In this document: positions 62,876 to 64,000 of the stretch, piece after piece
How the letters are laid out: each line of letters opens with the position of its first letter
Numbering within the stretch: position 1 is the stretch's first letter
Source: Ramlibacter pinisoli
GTDB lineage: Bacteria > Pseudomonadota > Gammaproteobacteria > Burkholderiales > Burkholderiaceae_C
Reading direction: 5' to 3'
DNA length: 64,000 nucleotides
Assembly: GCF_009758015.1 (NCBI RefSeq)
Contig: NZ_WSEL01000009.1
Location: 248,001-312,000 of the forward strand
The notes under the pieces: generated by a model
Databases searched by the model: none
Seen by the model: only the letters and a program-made list of their open reading frames with translations
Told to the model about the DNA's origin: nothing
Translations under genes and position numbers: made by a program

Positions 62876-64000
62876 GTGACCGGCCTTTCGATGTGGATGG
62901 GCTGCGTGCTCCACTTCCCGCCGGCTTCGATCGTGAGTCGCAGGTTGTGGTTGGCAGCGAGCGCCTCGTCGGAGGCGAAGGTGACGACGGTGACAGACCG
63001 CTCCTGCAGGAGTTCGATCAGGTGGGCCGCGACGTCGGTGCCGAGCAGGGTGTCGGGATCCTCGAGCAGGGCGATCCGCGGCGCAGCGAGCAGGACGCGC
63101 GCAAACGCAAGGCGCTGCCGGTCCGCCAGCGGCAGCAACTCATCCCAGTCGCCCACCGCCCTCAGGCCGCCGGCGCGGACCACCGTCTCCTCGGCCCCGA
63201 CCGCGTGCAGCACGGCGGCAATGGTCGCGTCGTCGGCAGCACCTTCATGATGGGTGGGCAGGACCGCTTCGCGCAGGGTTCCCGGCGGCATGTAGGGCCG
63301 CTCGGGGATGAACGAGATCTCGCCGGGCGGCGGCCGCAGGATGCGGCCTTCTCCCGCCCGCCACAGGCCCGCGCTGGCCCGGAAGAGCGCCATGCGCCCT
63401 CCCTTGCCGGAACCGGTCACCAGCACATGCGTGCCGGCAGGGATGACAAGGTTCAGCGAGTGCAGCAAGGGCGTGCCGTCGCGCCGCATGCGCAACGACA
63501 GGCCGTCCCAGGCGAACCGCGGCTCGCCGTCGACGATCTCGATGCCGCCCGCACTGCGTGCCGTCACCCTTTCGGAGCTCGCGGCCAGGTCCGACAGCCG
63601 GGCAACGACGACGGCCAGGCCCGAGATCTGCTGGAACTGCGTCACGACCAGGGAGAACGCGCCGACCAGGTGGGAAAAGGCCATGGCCGATTGCGTGATC
63701 ACCCCGAAGTCGGCCTGGCCCCGGATGAACAGCGGCGCGACGATGAGTGCCGGAATGATCTGGATGAGGTAGTTGTAGCCGGTGGTGAAGTAGCCGAGGT
63801 TGCGGTTCACGCTGATGATGCGCCTCGCGTTCGACACCAGGTCGTCCACCCGACGGTTCAGGCGTGCGCCGATGCGGCCTTCGCGGTGCAGCACGGCGAC
63901 GGACTCGGCGTTCTCGCGCAGGTGGACCAGTTCCCCCCGCAGGCTCGCCTCGCGGTCCGCCTGGTGGTAGTTGAGCCCGATCAGTTTCCGGCCGAAGAGA
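62872..64000 (-). CDS. SbmA/YddA-type ABC half-transporter with degenerate ATPase, 5' truncated
   Basis: The frame is open to the right edge; 376 C-terminal residues are visible. The membrane part (NLGYFTTGYNYLIQIIPALI, then GVITQSAMAFSHLVGAFSL) is the ABC_membrane_2 type of YddA, BacA-related and peroxisomal ABCD proteins. The nucleotide-binding domain keeps the fold but has lost its motifs: Walker A reads GSGKGGRM (63391-63414, Lys/Ser replaced by Arg/Met), the signature LSGGE-region reads LPLADRQRL, Walker B has Glu-Asp in place of Asp-Glu (LLEDPDT, around 63061), and the H-loop His is missing (VVTFASDEA). It overlaps the GH94-like gene by 4 bases. It is probably not a working ATPase. Confidence 0.8.
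   Translation of the reverse strand, partial: LFGRKLIGLNYHQADREASLRGELVHLRENAESVAVLHREGRIGARLNRRVDDLVSNARRIISVNRNLGYFTTGYNYLIQIIPALIVAPLFIRGQADFGVITQSAMAFSHLVGAFSLVVTQFQQISGLAVVVARLSDLAASSERVTARSAGGIEIVDGEPRFAWDGLSLRMRRDGTPLLHSLNLVIPAGTHVLVTGSGKGGRMALFRASAGLWRAGEGRILRPPPGEISFIPERPYMPPGTLREAVLPTHHEGAADDATIAAVLHAVGAEETVVRAGGLRAVGDWDELLPLADRQRLAFARVLLAAPRIALLEDPDTLLGTDVAAHLIELLQERSVTVVTFASDEALAANHNLRLTIEAGGKWSTQPIHIERPVT

Overview
This is a very GC-rich window with dense, often overlapping genes. It looks like a chromosomal segment of a betaproteobacterium of the order Burkholderiales, most likely Comamonadaceae (Ramlibacter/Variovorax-like). The grounds are seven orphan TctC/Bug-type periplasmic solute receptors, a DUF3297 gene, a betaproteobacterial-type tRNA-Arg(UCU), and many ATGA-overlapping operons. 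The assignment is an inference from gene content and codon bias; no 16S or marker phylogeny was possible.

Layout. 1-2.1 kb holds the end of a SYLF-domain protein, a decayed tRNA-Arg copy, a spermidine-synthase-like protein and a BamE-like lipoprotein. 2.2-12.3 kb is a ten-gene catabolic operon: a histidinol-dehydrogenase-like enzyme, an SDR, a LacI regulator, a lambda-crystallin-type dehydrogenase, two TctC receptors, a LeuC/LeuD-like hydro-lyase, an isocitrate-lyase-family C-C lyase and a third TctC. It is preceded by two identical 16-bp palindromes that look like LacI operators. 13.3-26.4 kb holds the intact tRNA-Arg, four sensor kinases (a REC-NarL-type kinase, a 1111-aa CHASE hybrid kinase, an 846-aa kinase and a small PAS kinase), a GH8 lipoprotein and a DJ-1/PfpI protein. 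26.5-31 kb carries a receptor-fused trehalose-6-phosphate synthase with two tiny membrane proteins and a regulator-like protein, then GNAT and YCII genes.

31-40 kb has four full copies of a palindromic ~95-bp dispersed repeat, a LysR-TctC-amidohydrolase(x2) cluster, several small proteins, an isochorismatase-like hydrolase and a cold-shock/DUF1294 protein. 39.3-43.3 kb is a LysR gene divergent from TctC, a family III CoA-transferase and a CitE-like lyase, together a plausible activate-and-cleave route for a dicarboxylate. 44.3-50.6 kb is an alpha/beta-hydrolase and IclR gene divergent from a TctC, cupin, flavin reductase, small protein, luciferase-like monooxygenase and TctC operon, with IclR-type palindromes between them. 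50.7-56.1 kb has an orphan SBP_bac_3 receptor, a galactose/glyoxal-oxidase-like lipoprotein with all copper ligands, a class II aldolase, and a dual-specificity phosphatase coupled to an unusual, possibly macrodomain-like protein. 56.4-64 kb is one minus-strand operon: a truncated SbmA/YddA-type ABC half-transporter whose nucleotide-binding motifs are all degenerate, a GH94-like 1129-aa protein and a 1033-aa (alpha/alpha)6-barrel protein.

Overall the window encodes uptake receptors paired with short oxidation/activation/cleavage routes for organic acids, each with its own local regulator (LacI, LysR twice, IclR), interspersed with envelope, signalling and carbohydrate genes. The most promising leads are the LacI-controlled operon, the phosphatase/macro-like pair and the ABC-pseudoATPase/GH94 cluster.
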